NCBI GenBank assembly: GCA_027487845.1
Contig: JAIYCV010000027.1
Coordinates: forward strand, 1 to 64,000
DNA from: Flammeovirgaceae bacterium
GTDB taxonomy: Bacteria; Bacteroidota; Bacteroidia; Cytophagales; Cyclobacteriaceae
Direction of reading: 5' to 3'
DNA length: 64,000 nucleotides
Shown: piece after piece, positions 48,820 through 57,804 of the stretch
Layout: each line of letters opens with the position of its first letter
Position numbering within the stretch: position 1 is the first letter of the stretch
Notes under the pieces: generated by a model
Seen by the model: the letters and a program-made list of their open reading frames with translations, nothing else
Told to the model about the DNA's origin: nothing
The model's database searches: none
Made by a program: the position numbers and the translations under genes

Positions 48820-49605
48820 ATGGCGCAAGGCTTATTGATTGATATGGATGGCGTTATCTATGGGGGCGACACCTTGATTCCGGGCGCGGATAAGTTTATT
48901 GCCAAACTGCTGGAGCAAAATATTCCGTTTAGTTTTATGACTAACAATAGCCAACGAACGAGGTTGGAGGTGGTGCGCAAACTTAAAAAATTGGGTATCA
49001 TAGTTACTGAAAAGCATGTCTATACCAGTGCGATGGCAACGGGAAAATTCTTGGCAGGTCAAATACCAGGCGGCACGGCTTATGTGCTTGGCGATGGAGG
49101 CTTGCTGACCAGCCTCCATGAAAACGGCATTATTATGGTAGAAACCGAACCCGACTTTGTGGTGCTGGGAGAAGGGAGAAATTTTACGCTGGAAATGGTT
49201 AACAGAGCGGTAGACATGGTGTTGGCAGGTGCCAAGTTCATTACTACCAATCGCGATCCATCGCCAAAGAAAATGGGGTGGAGTAACCTGGGAATAGCCG
49301 CAACTACCGCCATGATTGAGGAAGCTACGGGTATTAAAGCATTTGTAGTTGGTAAACCAAGCCCGGTAATGATGCGCGCAGCACGAAAATCGATTGGTTT
49401 GGAAACTGCGGAAACTACCATCATTGGCGACACAATGGATACCGATATACAAGGCGGTGTGCAAATGGGCTATAAAACGATTCTGGTGCTATCGGGAGTT
49501 TCAAAAAAGGAGGAACTTTCGACTTATGCCTTTAAGCCAGACTTAGTTATTAATTCAGTTGCTGATTTAGAATTGCCTTTGCCTTGGTGGCTAGATCAAG
49601 CCTAA
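48820..49605 (+). CDS. HAD-superfamily (subclass IIA, NagD-like) phosphatase
   Basis: 261 residues, cytoplasmic. HAD motif I is DMDGVIYGG (nucleophile D8, acid/base D10), motif II FMTNNSQRTR, motif III lysine in FVVGKPSPVMM, and motif IV GDTMDTDIQGG. The cap inserted between motifs II and III places it in subclass IIA with NagD and the p-nitrophenylphosphatase/phosphoglycolate phosphatases. It probably acts on small phosphomonoesters; the substrate is unknown. It is followed six bases later by the ceramidase-like gene, so the two are probably one operon. Confidence 0.9.
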   Translation: MAQGLLIDMDGVIYGGDTLIPGADKFIAKLLEQNIPFSFMTNNSQRTRLEVVRKLKKLGIIVTEKHVYTSAMATGKFLAGQIPGGTAYVLGDGGLLTSLHENGIIMVETEPDFVVLGEGRNFTLEMVNRAVDMVLAGAKFITTNRDPSPKKMGWSNLGIAATTAMIEEATGIKAFVVGKPSPVMMRAARKSIGLETAETTIIGDTMDTDIQGGVQMGYKTILVLSGVSKKEELSTYAFKPDLVINSVADLELPLPWWLDQA

Positions 49606-49611
49606 CTCTTT

Positions 49612-50922
49612 ATGAAGCGGTTCTTTTTCATTCTGGCTTTTTTTGCAGGTCTAACGTTTTGCCTTGTTGGTCCCATCAACCGAACTCCCCTTCATGAAAG
49701 AGCTTTCTATCAAGAGATGAAAAGCACTTTTGATACCCTCAAACTAATACCTTCCGCGAAAGGAAAATTGAAAGTGGGGTGGAGTTCATTTGGCATCATC
49801 CCAAACCATACCATGCCCATGGCTGGTTATGCTCCTCGTAAAAGTTTCGACTCTGTTCACGATTCACTTTACACCAAGATTCTTTCCATAAGCAACGGAT
49901 ATACAACAACTTACTTGATCACAATTGATTTATTGATTTTTCCCCCTACTCTTAAACAACTACTTGAAGCGAGCATGAAATCGGCAACAGATTTTATTTA
50001 CCTTTCAGCAAGTCATACCCATAGCGGGCTTGGTGGTTGGAACGAAAGTGTGGCTGGACAGTTTATTGCGGGCAATTACAGTGAAAAATGGTTAAAGACA
50101 TTGGCCGATTCGATCATTTCAAATATGAATAAGGCCAACCATTCTTCGCGGGCAACGAGTCTATCTTATTGGGAGACAGATGCCAGCGAGTATGTTTCTA
50201 ACCGACTCGAGGACCATGGGAAAACGGACGGGAAGCTTCGAGGAATACAAGCAGTTAGAGAGGACAGTGTAAAGGCTATTCTTTTTACCTATAATGCACA
50301 CCCAACCAATATTGATCACTTGTCTAAGATTATATCAGGTGACTACCCGAACGCAACTAACAAAGCACTTGAGAAAAAGGGATTTGCTTTTAGCATGTTC
50401 ATGGCTGGAATGATGGGGAGTCATCGACTCGATCATATCGAAGGTTCAGACTATGAACTAGTTAACAATGCCGCTGAAAAACTGGCCGACAAGATTGAAC
50501 AAGCATCGGTTGGCTCGATGATAGATTCGGCCTCTGTTACCTATCGATCGATTGACTTGCCGATGGGTAGTTCACAACTTAGAATAACCGACAATTGGAA
50601 ACTACGCGATTGGCTTTTTACCGCTACACTGGGGAGATTAGAAGCAACCATCACTTATTTGAAAATCGGAGATATGTTGTTTTTAGGCACATCTTGTGAT
50701 TTCTCCGGTGAAGTAGCGGTGAGCCAAAAACTAGGTGAGCTAGCCAATAAGCGAGGAACCCACTTAATTATAACTAGCTTTAATGGAAATTATACTGGCT
50801 ATATTACAGATGATATCCACTATGACCACGCGAAGAAAGAAGAGGTGCGCACCATGAATTGGGTGGGGCCTTATTATGGCGCGTACTATTCAGAGATCGT
50901 TAATCTCCTCATTCAAAAGTAA
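49612..50922 (+). CDS. Neutral/alkaline ceramidase-like exported hydrolase
   Basis: 436 residues with an N-terminal hydrophobic signal or anchor (FFFILAFFAGLTFCLVG). The protein matches the N-terminal catalytic domain of neutral ceramidase: GWSSFGIIPNHTMPMAGYA, the zinc/serine loop SASHTHSGLGG, AHPTNI, SGEVAVSQKLGE (glutamate ligand) and GNYTGYITDD (tyrosine). These correspond to the zinc ligands and nucleophilic serine of the Pseudomonas enzyme. The C-terminal immunoglobulin-like domain of full-length ceramidases (about 650 residues or more) is absent, as in many Bacteroidota homologues. It may cleave ceramide-like or other N-acyl amides in the envelope. It follows the HAD gene by six bases. 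Confidence 0.85.
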   Translation: MKRFFFILAFFAGLTFCLVGPINRTPLHERAFYQEMKSTFDTLKLIPSAKGKLKVGWSSFGIIPNHTMPMAGYAPRKSFDSVHDSLYTKILSISNGYTTTYLITIDLLIFPPTLKQLLEASMKSATDFIYLSASHTHSGLGGWNESVAGQFIAGNYSEKWLKTLADSIISNMNKANHSSRATSLSYWETDASEYVSNRLEDHGKTDGKLRGIQAVREDSVKAILFTYNAHPTNIDHLSKIISGDYPNATNKALEKKGFAFSMFMAGMMGSHRLDHIEGSDYELVNNAAEKLADKIEQASVGSMIDSASVTYRSIDLPMGSSQLRITDNWKLRDWLFTATLGRLEATITYLKIGDMLFLGTSCDFSGEVAVSQKLGELANKRGTHLIITSFNGNYTGYITDDIHYDHAKKEEVRTMNWVGPYYGAYYSEIVNLLIQK

Positions 50923-51058
50923 TTGAGCCTATTAACCTTATTTTTACAATCGTTGGCAAAAACAATCCCGACCGAATGCTGTTATAAAAATGTTCGAAAT
51001 TTAAATGATTTGGTCATTTTTGGTTTGATTTTATGAATACAAAACCCATCTTTACGGC

Positions 51059-51427
51059 ATGGATCAACAGCATCTGCTAGATTATTACCCGATTGTTTTG
51101 ATGTTTATTGTTGCGCTGGCTTTTGTGTCGATTACTATGGTATCAACACATTTACTTGGTCCTAAGAAAAAGAGCTCCATTAAGTTAGATTCTTTTGAAT
51201 GCGGAATTGAATCACAAGGAAACGCCCGTGTTCCATTTTCCATTAAGTACTTCCTTGTAGCTATTTTGTTTGTATTGTTTGACGTGGAAGTCATTTTCAT
51301 GTACCCTTGGGCTGTGTTGTTCAGAGAATTAGGGATGGCTGGATTTATCGAAATGATTGTTTTTATATCGTTGCTTTTGGTGGGATTTTTCTACATTATA
51401 AAAAGGGGAGCCCTAAAGTGGGAATAG
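51059..51427 (+). CDS. nuoA: NADH-quinone oxidoreductase subunit A
   Basis: Membrane subunit of complex I, 122 residues, three helices. The conserved loop [11 protein letters not shown] and the following [29 protein letters not shown] are diagnostic; the loop cysteine lies near the quinone site. It is the first gene of a complete nuoA-N operon. Upstream (50923-51058) I see TTTG at about 51025 but no good TAnnTTTG box. It ends one base before nuoB. Confidence 0.96.
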   Translation: MDQQHLLDYYPIVLMFIVALAFVSITMVSTHLLGPKKKSSIKLDSFECGIESQGNARVPFSIKYFLVAILFVLFDVEVIFMYPWAVLFRELGMAGFIEMIVFISLLLVGFFYIIKRGALKWE

Positions 51428-51428
51428 T

Positions 51429-51986
51429 ATGGAGACGGTAGCTTTAAATGATGTAAAAGTAGTAGCAGCTCCTGAAGGAATTCACGGGGCAGGGTTCTTT
51501 GCCACAAGTTTAGATAAAGTGGTAGGGCTTGCACGGTCTAATTCCATTTGGCCATTGCCATTTGCCACATCATGTTGTGGTATTGAGTTTATGGCTACTA
51601 TGGGAGCGCATTACGATTTAGCTCGTTTTGGTTCTGAGCGTTTGAGCTTCTCTCCGCGTCAGGCTGACTTGCTAATGGTAATGGGCACTATTGCCAAAAA
51701 GATGGGGCCAGTGCTTCGTCAGGTGTATGAGCAAATGGCCGAACCAAGATGGGTGTTGTCGGTAGGTGCTTGCGCTTCGAGCGGTGGCATATTTGATACC
51801 TATAGCGTGTTACAAGGAATTGATAGAGTTATACCAGTTGATGTATATGTGCCAGGTTGCCCTCCAAGGCCAGAGCAAATCATTGATGGTATTTTGAAAA
51901 TACAACATCTGATTCAAAACGAATCGTTGAGACGGAGGGATTCTCCTGAATATAAAGCCATGTTGAATAAATATGGAATTGAATAA
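51429..51986 (+). CDS. nuoB: NADH-quinone oxidoreductase subunit B
   Basis: 185-residue peripheral subunit holding the terminal [4Fe-4S] cluster N2 that reduces quinone. Ligands are visible as the tandem cysteines in TSCCGIEFM, then VGACASSGG and VPGCPPRPE. The C-terminus overlaps the nuoC start by 14 bases. Confidence 0.97.
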   Translation: METVALNDVKVVAAPEGIHGAGFFATSLDKVVGLARSNSIWPLPFATSCCGIEFMATMGAHYDLARFGSERLSFSPRQADLLMVMGTIAKKMGPVLRQVYEQMAEPRWVLSVGACASSGGIFDTYSVLQGIDRVIPVDVYVPGCPPRPEQIIDGILKIQHLIQNESLRRRDSPEYKAMLNKYGIE

Positions 51987-52473
51987 AGAGCAAAGGACAC
52001 TAGAACTGTTAAAAGAAAAATTTGAAGATCAAATACTTCAAATTGAAAGTCCGTACAACTTACTAACTATCCATCTCAGGGCAGAGAAAATAGTGGAAGT
52101 TATTCAGTTCCTTTATTCGAATGAAGAAACGCAATACCAGTACCTAACTACGCTTTGCGGCATTCATTATCCTGATAATAATGAGATTGCTGTAATGTAT
52201 CAATTGCACAATCTTCCCGTGAACCATAGAATTCGCTTAAAGATATTTTTGCCGATTGAAAATCCATCGACTCCTACAATCACAACCATCTTTTCTGCAG
52301 CTAACTGGCTGGAACGCGAGACGTTCGATTTTTACGGAGTGATTTTTTCAGGGCATCCAAACTTGAAAAGGATATTGAATGTAGAAGACATGATCATTCA
52401 TCCTTTGCGGAAGGAATATCCGCTGGAAGATCAGCGAAGAGAAGACAAAGTGGATTCATTTTTTGGAAGATAA
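51973..52473 (+). CDS. nuoC: NADH-quinone oxidoreductase subunit C
   Basis: 166-residue 30-kDa-type subunit of the connecting module. The family signature [22 protein letters not shown] and the end [12 protein letters not shown] are intact. It is separate from nuoD, unlike the fused NuoCD of E. coli. One base separates its stop from the nuoD ATG. Confidence 0.95.
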   Translation: MELNKEQRTLELLKEKFEDQILQIESPYNLLTIHLRAEKIVEVIQFLYSNEETQYQYLTTLCGIHYPDNNEIAVMYQLHNLPVNHRIRLKIFLPIENPSTPTITTIFSAANWLERETFDFYGVIFSGHPNLKRILNVEDMIIHPLRKEYPLEDQRREDKVDSFFGR

Positions 52474-52474
52474 T

Positions 52475-53683
52475 ATGGAAGCCCTCAAAACGATAGAACC
52501 CAAGATTGATCAGGAAGAGAAGCAATACTCCTATCTAAATCTTGGACCTACACACCCTGCTACGCATGGTATCTTCCAGAATGTGTTGAAAATGGATGGT
52601 GAAGTGATTATTGATGCGGAGCCTACCATTGGTTACATACACCGAGCATTTGAAAAACTAGCTGAGCGTAGGCCTTTCTATCAAATTACTCCTATTACCG
52701 ACCGGATGAACTATTGCTCATCACCAATCAATAACATTGGCTGGCACATGACGGTGGAAAAATTATTAGGTGTTGAAGTACCGAAAAGGGTTCAATACCT
52801 AAGAGTGATTATAATGGAACTTGCTCGTATCACCGATCATTTGGTTTGTAATGCCGTTATTGGTGTTGATACAGGAGCTTTAACAGGCTTTGTTTATCTT
52901 TTTCAACAACGCGAGCATGTGTACGAGATTTATGAAGAAATCTGCGGTGCACGTTTAACCACCAACTTAGGTAGGATTGGAGGTTTTGAGCGCGATTTCT
53001 CGCCAAAAGCGTGGGCAAAGATCGATAAGTTTATTACTGAATTTCCTCCGATACTCAAGGAATTTGAAAAGCTGTTGGTGCGCAATAGAATTTTCATGGA
53101 CAGGACCATTGGGGTAGGAGGAATTACTGCAGAACGCGCATTGAATTATAGCTTCTCTGGTCCTAATCTTCGCGCAGCGGGAGTGGATTATGATGTTCGG
53201 GCGATGAATCCGTATTCCTCTTACGAAGATTTTAATTTTATTGTTCCTGTCGGAACGAATGGCGATACCTACGATCGCTTCATGGTTCGCCAGGAAGAAA
53301 TGTGGCAGAGTTTAAGCATCATTAAGCAAGCTATTTCCAAGTTACCAGAAGGCCCTTTTCACGCCACAGTCCCAGACTTTTATTTGCCTCCAAAAGAGGA
53401 TGTTTATAATAACATGGAAGCACTCATTTATCATTTCAAGATTGTAATGGGTGAGACGGACGTACCGAAAGGTGAAGTCTATCATTCTGTGGAGGGTGGA
53501 AATGGAGAGTTAGGATTTTATTTGATTAGTGATGGAGGTAGAACTCCTTTTCGATTGCATTTAAGAAGGCCCTGCTTTATTTATTATCAGGCCTATCCTG
53601 AGATGATTAAAGGTTCGATGCTTTCGGATGCAATTTTGACAATGAGTAGTATGAACGTAATAGCGGGAGAATTAGACGCTTAA
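52475..53683 (+). CDS. nuoD: NADH-quinone oxidoreductase subunit D
   Basis: 49-kDa subunit forming the quinone pocket with NuoB, 402 residues from the ATG chosen here. A TTG four codons earlier is inside nuoC and less likely. [11 protein letters not shown] near the start, the [15 protein letters not shown] block and the C-terminal [11 protein letters not shown] are hallmarks. The next spacer (69 bases) contains unusual repeats. Confidence 0.96.
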   Translation: MEALKTIEPKIDQEEKQYSYLNLGPTHPATHGIFQNVLKMDGEVIIDAEPTIGYIHRAFEKLAERRPFYQITPITDRMNYCSSPINNIGWHMTVEKLLGVEVPKRVQYLRVIIMELARITDHLVCNAVIGVDTGALTGFVYLFQQREHVYEIYEEICGARLTTNLGRIGGFERDFSPKAWAKIDKFITEFPPILKEFEKLLVRNRIFMDRTIGVGGITAERALNYSFSGPNLRAAGVDYDVRAMNPYSSYEDFNFIVPVGTNGDTYDRFMVRQEEMWQSLSIIKQAISKLPEGPFHATVPDFYLPPKEDVYNNMEALIYHFKIVMGETDVPKGEVYHSVEGGNGELGFYLISDGGRTPFRLHLRRPCFIYYQAYPEMIKGSMLSDAILTMSSMNVIAGELDA

Positions 53684-53752
53684 AATTAGTTGATCGTTGT
53701 TAGTTGCTCGTTATTCGATCAACAAACAACGACTAACAAACAACGATAAAGT
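53684..53752. repeat. Repeat-rich spacer between nuoD and nuoE
   Basis: The spacer contains the 12-base direct repeat AACAAACAACGA twice, separated by two bases. Upstream lie GATCGTTGTTAGTTG and TCGATCAAC, which can pair with the repeats. RNA could thus fold into alternative hairpins inside the nuo message. It contains no gene. Confidence 0.5.
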
Positions 53753-54280
53753 ATGATAGAATTTTCAAAAGAAGCGATGGAGTTAGCACAACGGATTATC
53801 AAGCGATATCCGGAAGGCAAGCATAAGTCTGCTCTACTTCCAATACTGCATCTAGCGCAATCTGAATTTGGAGGTTGGTTAAGCCCAGAGACAATGGATT
53901 ACGTAGCGGGTATTCTAAACATAAAGCCAATCGAAGTGTATGAAGTAGCATCTTTCTACTCCATGTATAATTTAAAACCCGTAGGCAAGTGCTTATTAGA
54001 AGTCTGTAGAACAGGCCCTTGTTTGTTGAGGGGCGCGGATGATGTTGTCTCCTATATTGGAAATAAATTAAACATCAAACCGGGGGAAACCAGTGCCGAT
54101 GGCATGTTTACATTGAAGACTGTTGAATGCTTGGGTGCTTGTGGTTACGCACCAATGTTGCAATGCGGTGCTGATTTCTATGAGAATTTGACAGAAGAAA
54201 AATTAGACTTATTAATAGAAAAGTTAGGAGCGCAACCTGAAAGAAGTACATACTTGAAATCTTTTGGTGTAAATGTTTAA
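53753..54280 (+). CDS. nuoE: NADH-quinone oxidoreductase subunit E
   Basis: 24-kDa subunit of the NADH-oxidising module, 175 residues, with a thioredoxin-like fold holding the [2Fe-2S] cluster N1a. The ligands are the cysteines in EVCRTGPCLLRG and VECLGACGYAPM. It sits 69 bases after nuoD and 30 bases before nuoF. The AATTTTAAATCT repeat begins at its last stop base. Confidence 0.95.
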   Translation: MIEFSKEAMELAQRIIKRYPEGKHKSALLPILHLAQSEFGGWLSPETMDYVAGILNIKPIEVYEVASFYSMYNLKPVGKCLLEVCRTGPCLLRGADDVVSYIGNKLNIKPGETSADGMFTLKTVECLGACGYAPMLQCGADFYENLTEEKLDLLIEKLGAQPERSTYLKSFGVNV

Positions 54281-54291
54281 TTTTAAATCTG
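54280..54291 (-). repeat. Short dispersed intergenic repeat (inverted copy)
   Basis: AATTTTAAATCT, the reverse complement of the motif at 42891-42902. It lies in the 30-base nuoE-nuoF gap and starts on the last base of the nuoE stop codon. Confidence 0.4.
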
Positions 54292-54310
54292 AAATTTGTA
54301 ATAATTAACG

Positions 54311-55672
54311 ATGGGGCGTCAACTACTTTTAGAGCACATTGCTGAGCCAGGAATAGAAACCTTTGCGGTTTACCGAAAAAAAGGTGGATATGCTTCTGTA
54401 GAAAAAGCATTGAAGACGATGACTCCTGATCAAGTTACTGAAGAAGTAAAAATTTCAGGGTTAAGAGGCAGAGGTGGTGCTGGATTTCCGGCTGGAATGA
54501 AATGGAGCTTCTTAGATCGTAAGTCGGAAAAGCCAAGATACTTAGTGTGCAATGCTGACGAAAGTGAGCCGGGCACTTTTAAAGACCGATACCTAATGGA
54601 GAAGATCCCTCATCTATTGATAGAGGGAATGATCACTGGAAGTTATGCGTTGGGAGCCAAGACCTCTTACATCTACATTCGTGGAGAGTACATGTACATC
54701 GTTGGGATTCTGGAGAAAGCTATTGATGAAGCTTACGCGAACGGTTTTTTGGGCAAAAATATTTTAGGTACGGATTACAGTTTGGATTTGTACGTACATC
54801 CGGGCGCTGGTGCATATATCTGCGGTGAGGAAACTGCCCTATTGGAATCATTAGAAGGCAAAAGGGGCAACCCTAGGCTAAAACCACCATTCCCAGCTGT
54901 TTCTGGTTTGTATGCCAGTCCTACAGTGGTCAATAATGTAGAAACTATTGCAGCTGTCGTTCCAATTATTAACAATGGTGGAGCAGAATACGCCAAGATT
55001 GGTATTGGAAAAAGCACTGGAACTAAGTTGATATCCGCCAGTGGGCATATCAAAAAGCCAGGTGTTTATGAAATTGAATTGGGCGTTCCTGTAGAAGAGT
55101 TTATTTATTCTGATCAATATTGTGGAGGAATGCTAACCAACAGGCCACTCAAAGCCGTTGTAGCAGGCGGTTCCTCTGTGCCTATTCTTCCTGCCGATCT
55201 TATCTTAAAGACGGCTAAAGGTGAAAAACGACTGATGACCTATGAATCGTTGTCAGATGGCGGATTCGTTTCTGGTTCAATGCTTGGTTCAGGTGGGTTT
55301 ATTGTAATGGATGATACTACTTGCATCGTGCGTAATCTTTGGAGCTTCGCTCGTTTTTACCATCATGAATCATGCGGTCAATGCAGTCCTTGCAGGGAAG
55401 GTACGGGTTGGATGGAAAAGGTTTTGCATCGAATAGAACATGGCCACGGTCACATGGGTGATATTGATTTATTGGTAGATGTGGCCAAGAAAATTGAAGG
55501 CAATACGATTTGCCCACTGGGCGATGCTGCTGCCTGGCCTGTGGCAAGTGCTATTAGACATTTCAGGGAAGAGTTTGAATATCACGTGAAGTATCCTGAA
55601 AAAATAAAGAACCCGAAGCACTTTGCGATTGAACCTTTTTTGTCGGAGAAGAAGTTAGAATTGGTAAATTGA
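54311..55672 (+). CDS. nuoF: NADH-quinone oxidoreductase subunit F
   Basis: 51-kDa catalytic subunit, 453 residues. It binds NADH, FMN and the [4Fe-4S] cluster N3 and begins electron transfer in complex I. Visible motifs are the NADH/FMN loop GLRGRGGAGFPAGMKW, ESEPGTFKDR, GAGAYICGEETALLES, and the cluster motif ESCGQCSPCREGTGW with the fourth cysteine in NTICPLGD. Full length. The NADH-binding module (E, F and G) is therefore present. Confidence 0.97.
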   Translation: MGRQLLLEHIAEPGIETFAVYRKKGGYASVEKALKTMTPDQVTEEVKISGLRGRGGAGFPAGMKWSFLDRKSEKPRYLVCNADESEPGTFKDRYLMEKIPHLLIEGMITGSYALGAKTSYIYIRGEYMYIVGILEKAIDEAYANGFLGKNILGTDYSLDLYVHPGAGAYICGEETALLESLEGKRGNPRLKPPFPAVSGLYASPTVVNNVETIAAVVPIINNGGAEYAKIGIGKSTGTKLISASGHIKKPGVYEIELGVPVEEFIYSDQYCGGMLTNRPLKAVVAGGSSVPILPADLILKTAKGEKRLMTYESLSDGGFVSGSMLGSGGFIVMDDTTCIVRNLWSFARFYHHESCGQCSPCREGTGWMEKVLHRIEHGHGHMGDIDLLVDVAKKIEGNTICPLGDAAAWPVASAIRHFREEFEYHVKYPEKIKNPKHFAIEPFLSEKKLELVN

Positions 55673-55747
55673 TAATTTAAAATTTTAGGTTCAACAATTG
55701 ACGAAGCGAATTTTAAATCTTGAACTTGGAATCTTGAATCACATAAG
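55673..55747. repeat. Repeat-rich spacer between nuoF and nuoG
   Basis: 75-base AT-rich gap with a third exact copy of the dispersed 12-mer (AATTTTAAATCT, 55709-55720). Related units follow: TCTTGAA occurs twice, in TCTTGAACTTGG and TCTTGAATC. No gene or promoter is seen. Confidence 0.45.
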
Positions 55748-56752
55748 ATGGCAAAAGTTACAATAGATGGAGTAGAGATTGAGGTTCCCGATGGAACAAC
55801 AATACTTAATGCTGCTAGGCAGATAGGTGGTGCTTCCGTTCCCCCGGCAATGTGCTATTACTCTTCTCTTAAAGGCAGTGGCGGTAAGTGTCGTGTATGT
55901 TTAGTGAAAGTAGCGCAAGGCTCTGCTAAAGATCCGCGTCCTATGCCGAAATTGGTAGCATCTTGCTCCACCAATGTAATGGACGGAATGGTGGTTCAGA
56001 ATCTAACCTCACCAGAAGTACTAGAAGCCAGAAAAGGCGTGGTTGAATTTTTGTTGATTAACCATCCATTAGACTGCCCTGTATGCGACCAAGCAGGCGA
56101 GTGCGATTTGCAAAATCTTGCTTATGAGCACGGTGCCGCGAAAACACGTTACGAAGAAGATCGTAGAACATTTGAAAAGATTGACATAGGCGATAAGATA
56201 AAGCTCCATATGACGCGTTGCATCTTGTGCTATCGTTGCACTATGGTAGCTGATCAACTCACCGAGAAGCGCGTGCATGGTGTTATGAACAGGGGCGATG
56301 CATCCGAAATCAGCACGTACATTTCTAAAGCAGTAGATAATGATTTTTCGGGCAACATGATAGATGTTTGTCCGGTGGGTGCTCTCACCGATAAGACATT
56401 CCGTTTTAAAAGCCGCGTGTGGTTTACTAAACCGTTAGATGCCCATCGCAATTGCACAAAGTGTTCTGGCAAAGTTGTACTTTGGATGAAGGACGATGAA
56501 GTGCTTAGAGTTTCTGCTAGAAAAGATCAGTATGGTGAGGTAAAAGAATTTATCTGCAACGAATGCAGATATGACCATAAGACATTGGCTGATTGGACTG
56601 TTGAAGGCCCTCGCCACATCGATCGTAGTTCAGTAATTGCGCAAAATCATTATGAAAAAATCGACCTTTCTACCCTAAAGAAGGAGATCGATCGGCAAAT
56701 TGAATTCCAAAAAGGTAAACCCGTACCCGCACCAAAAACCTTAGCGCAATGA
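55748..56752 (+). CDS. nuoG: NADH-quinone oxidoreductase subunit G, short form
   Basis: Iron-sulfur subunit of the NADH module, only 334 residues against about 900 in E. coli. The N-terminal ferredoxin part is complete: [2Fe-2S] C36, C48, C51, C73; the His-Cys3 site H106, C110, C113, C119; and CxxCxxC plus C208 (C158, C161, C164). The molybdopterin-like C-terminal domain is missing except for its beginning, which keeps C236, C239, C270 and C273 as two CxxC pairs. The stop overlaps the nuoH start (ATGA), so the short length is real and not a frameshift. Short NuoG proteins are, as far as I recall, usual in Bacteroidota. Confidence 0.93.
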   Translation: MAKVTIDGVEIEVPDGTTILNAARQIGGASVPPAMCYYSSLKGSGGKCRVCLVKVAQGSAKDPRPMPKLVASCSTNVMDGMVVQNLTSPEVLEARKGVVEFLLINHPLDCPVCDQAGECDLQNLAYEHGAAKTRYEEDRRTFEKIDIGDKIKLHMTRCILCYRCTMVADQLTEKRVHGVMNRGDASEISTYISKAVDNDFSGNMIDVCPVGALTDKTFRFKSRVWFTKPLDAHRNCTKCSGKVVLWMKDDEVLRVSARKDQYGEVKEFICNECRYDHKTLADWTVEGPRHIDRSSVIAQNHYEKIDLSTLKKEIDRQIEFQKGKPVPAPKTLAQ

Positions 56753-57792
56753 TGTCTATTTTCATATTCAAGGTTATTTTGGTAGTAGCTGTTTTTGCTA
56801 TTTCTCTTTTTATGGCTGCTTATTCGACCTATGCCGAAAGAAAGGTAGCTGCCTTTATGCAAGATCGAATCGGGCCAGATCGCGCGGGTCCATTTGGGTT
56901 GTTGCAGCCTCTCGCGGACGGGCTGAAGCTATTCATGAAGGAGGAAATTATCCCGACAATATCCAATAAATTCCTTTTTGTTTTGGGGCCTTGTTTGTTT
57001 ATGATCACGGCTTTAATGACTGGGGCAGTCATTCCGTGGGGCGATACCCTTACTTTCGGAGGTGTATCCTATGCGCTTCAAATTACCGATATCAATATCG
57101 GCATTTTATATGTTTTTGGAGTAGTATCCATTGGCGTGTATGGAATCATGATTGGTGGATGGGCTTCTAATAACAAGTTCTCTCTACTTGGCGCTATTCG
57201 CGCATCTGCGCAAATGATAAGTTATGAAATAGCGATGGGTTTCTCCATCATTGCTTTGGTGATGATGACAGGTACGTTGAGTTTAAAAGAGATAAGTGTT
57301 TTTCAGGGTGGGGGTGTAGATGGCCACTGGAACTTTTGGAACGTGGTTTATCAACCTTTTAGTTTCTTGATTTTTATAATCTGTGCTTTCGCAGAATGTA
57401 ACCGTGCCCCATTCGATTTGCCAGAATGTGAGACTGAGTTAGTAGGTGGTTATCATACAGAGTTTAGCAGTATGAAATTGGGTTTGTATCTTTTTGCCGA
57501 GTACATCAACATGTTTATTTCATCCGCCATCATTTCAACCTTATTTTTTGGGGGATATAACTTTCCGTTTATGCATGACCTCGGCTTAGATGCAAACATG
57601 ATTACAATCTTGGGGACGGTTGCCTTATTCACAAAGATCGTTTTTTTTATCTTCTTTTTCATGTGGATTCGTTGGACGATCCCGCGTTTTCGCTATGATC
57701 AATTGATGAATTTGGGATGGAAAGGGTTGTTGCCGCTATCCATATTAAACTTAGTAATAACAGGTGCGGTCATATTGTATTTCAACAAATAG
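56749..57792 (+). CDS. nuoH: NADH-quinone oxidoreductase subunit H
   Basis: Membrane subunit at the junction with the peripheral arm; 347 residues, about eight helices. It carries the signatures YAERKVAAFMQDRIGPDRAGPFG, FAECNRAPFDLPECETELVGGYHTEF and IRWTIPRFRYDQLMNLGWK, which line the quinone tunnel. The first four bases overlap the nuoG stop. There are two ATGs in a row at the start. Confidence 0.97.
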   Translation: MMSIFIFKVILVVAVFAISLFMAAYSTYAERKVAAFMQDRIGPDRAGPFGLLQPLADGLKLFMKEEIIPTISNKFLFVLGPCLFMITALMTGAVIPWGDTLTFGGVSYALQITDINIGILYVFGVVSIGVYGIMIGGWASNNKFSLLGAIRASAQMISYEIAMGFSIIALVMMTGTLSLKEISVFQGGGVDGHWNFWNVVYQPFSFLIFIICAFAECNRAPFDLPECETELVGGYHTEFSSMKLGLYLFAEYINMFISSAIISTLFFGGYNFPFMHDLGLDANMITILGTVALFTKIVFFIFFFMWIRWTIPRFRYDQLMNLGWKGLLPLSILNLVITGAVILYFNK

Positions 57793-57804
57793 GAAACTAA
57801 AAAT

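Noticed and set aside
48832-49464. 210-codon open frame opposite the HAD phosphatase gene
   Set aside because: It lies entirely inside a gene with intact HAD motifs on the other strand, has no recognisable protein features, and is rich in His, Cys and Phe as is common for shadow frames.
55748-56752. NuoG as a frameshifted or truncated pseudogene
   Set aside because: All ferredoxin-domain cysteines are intact, the stop overlaps nuoH by four bases as in a designed operon junction, and no remnant of the missing domain follows.
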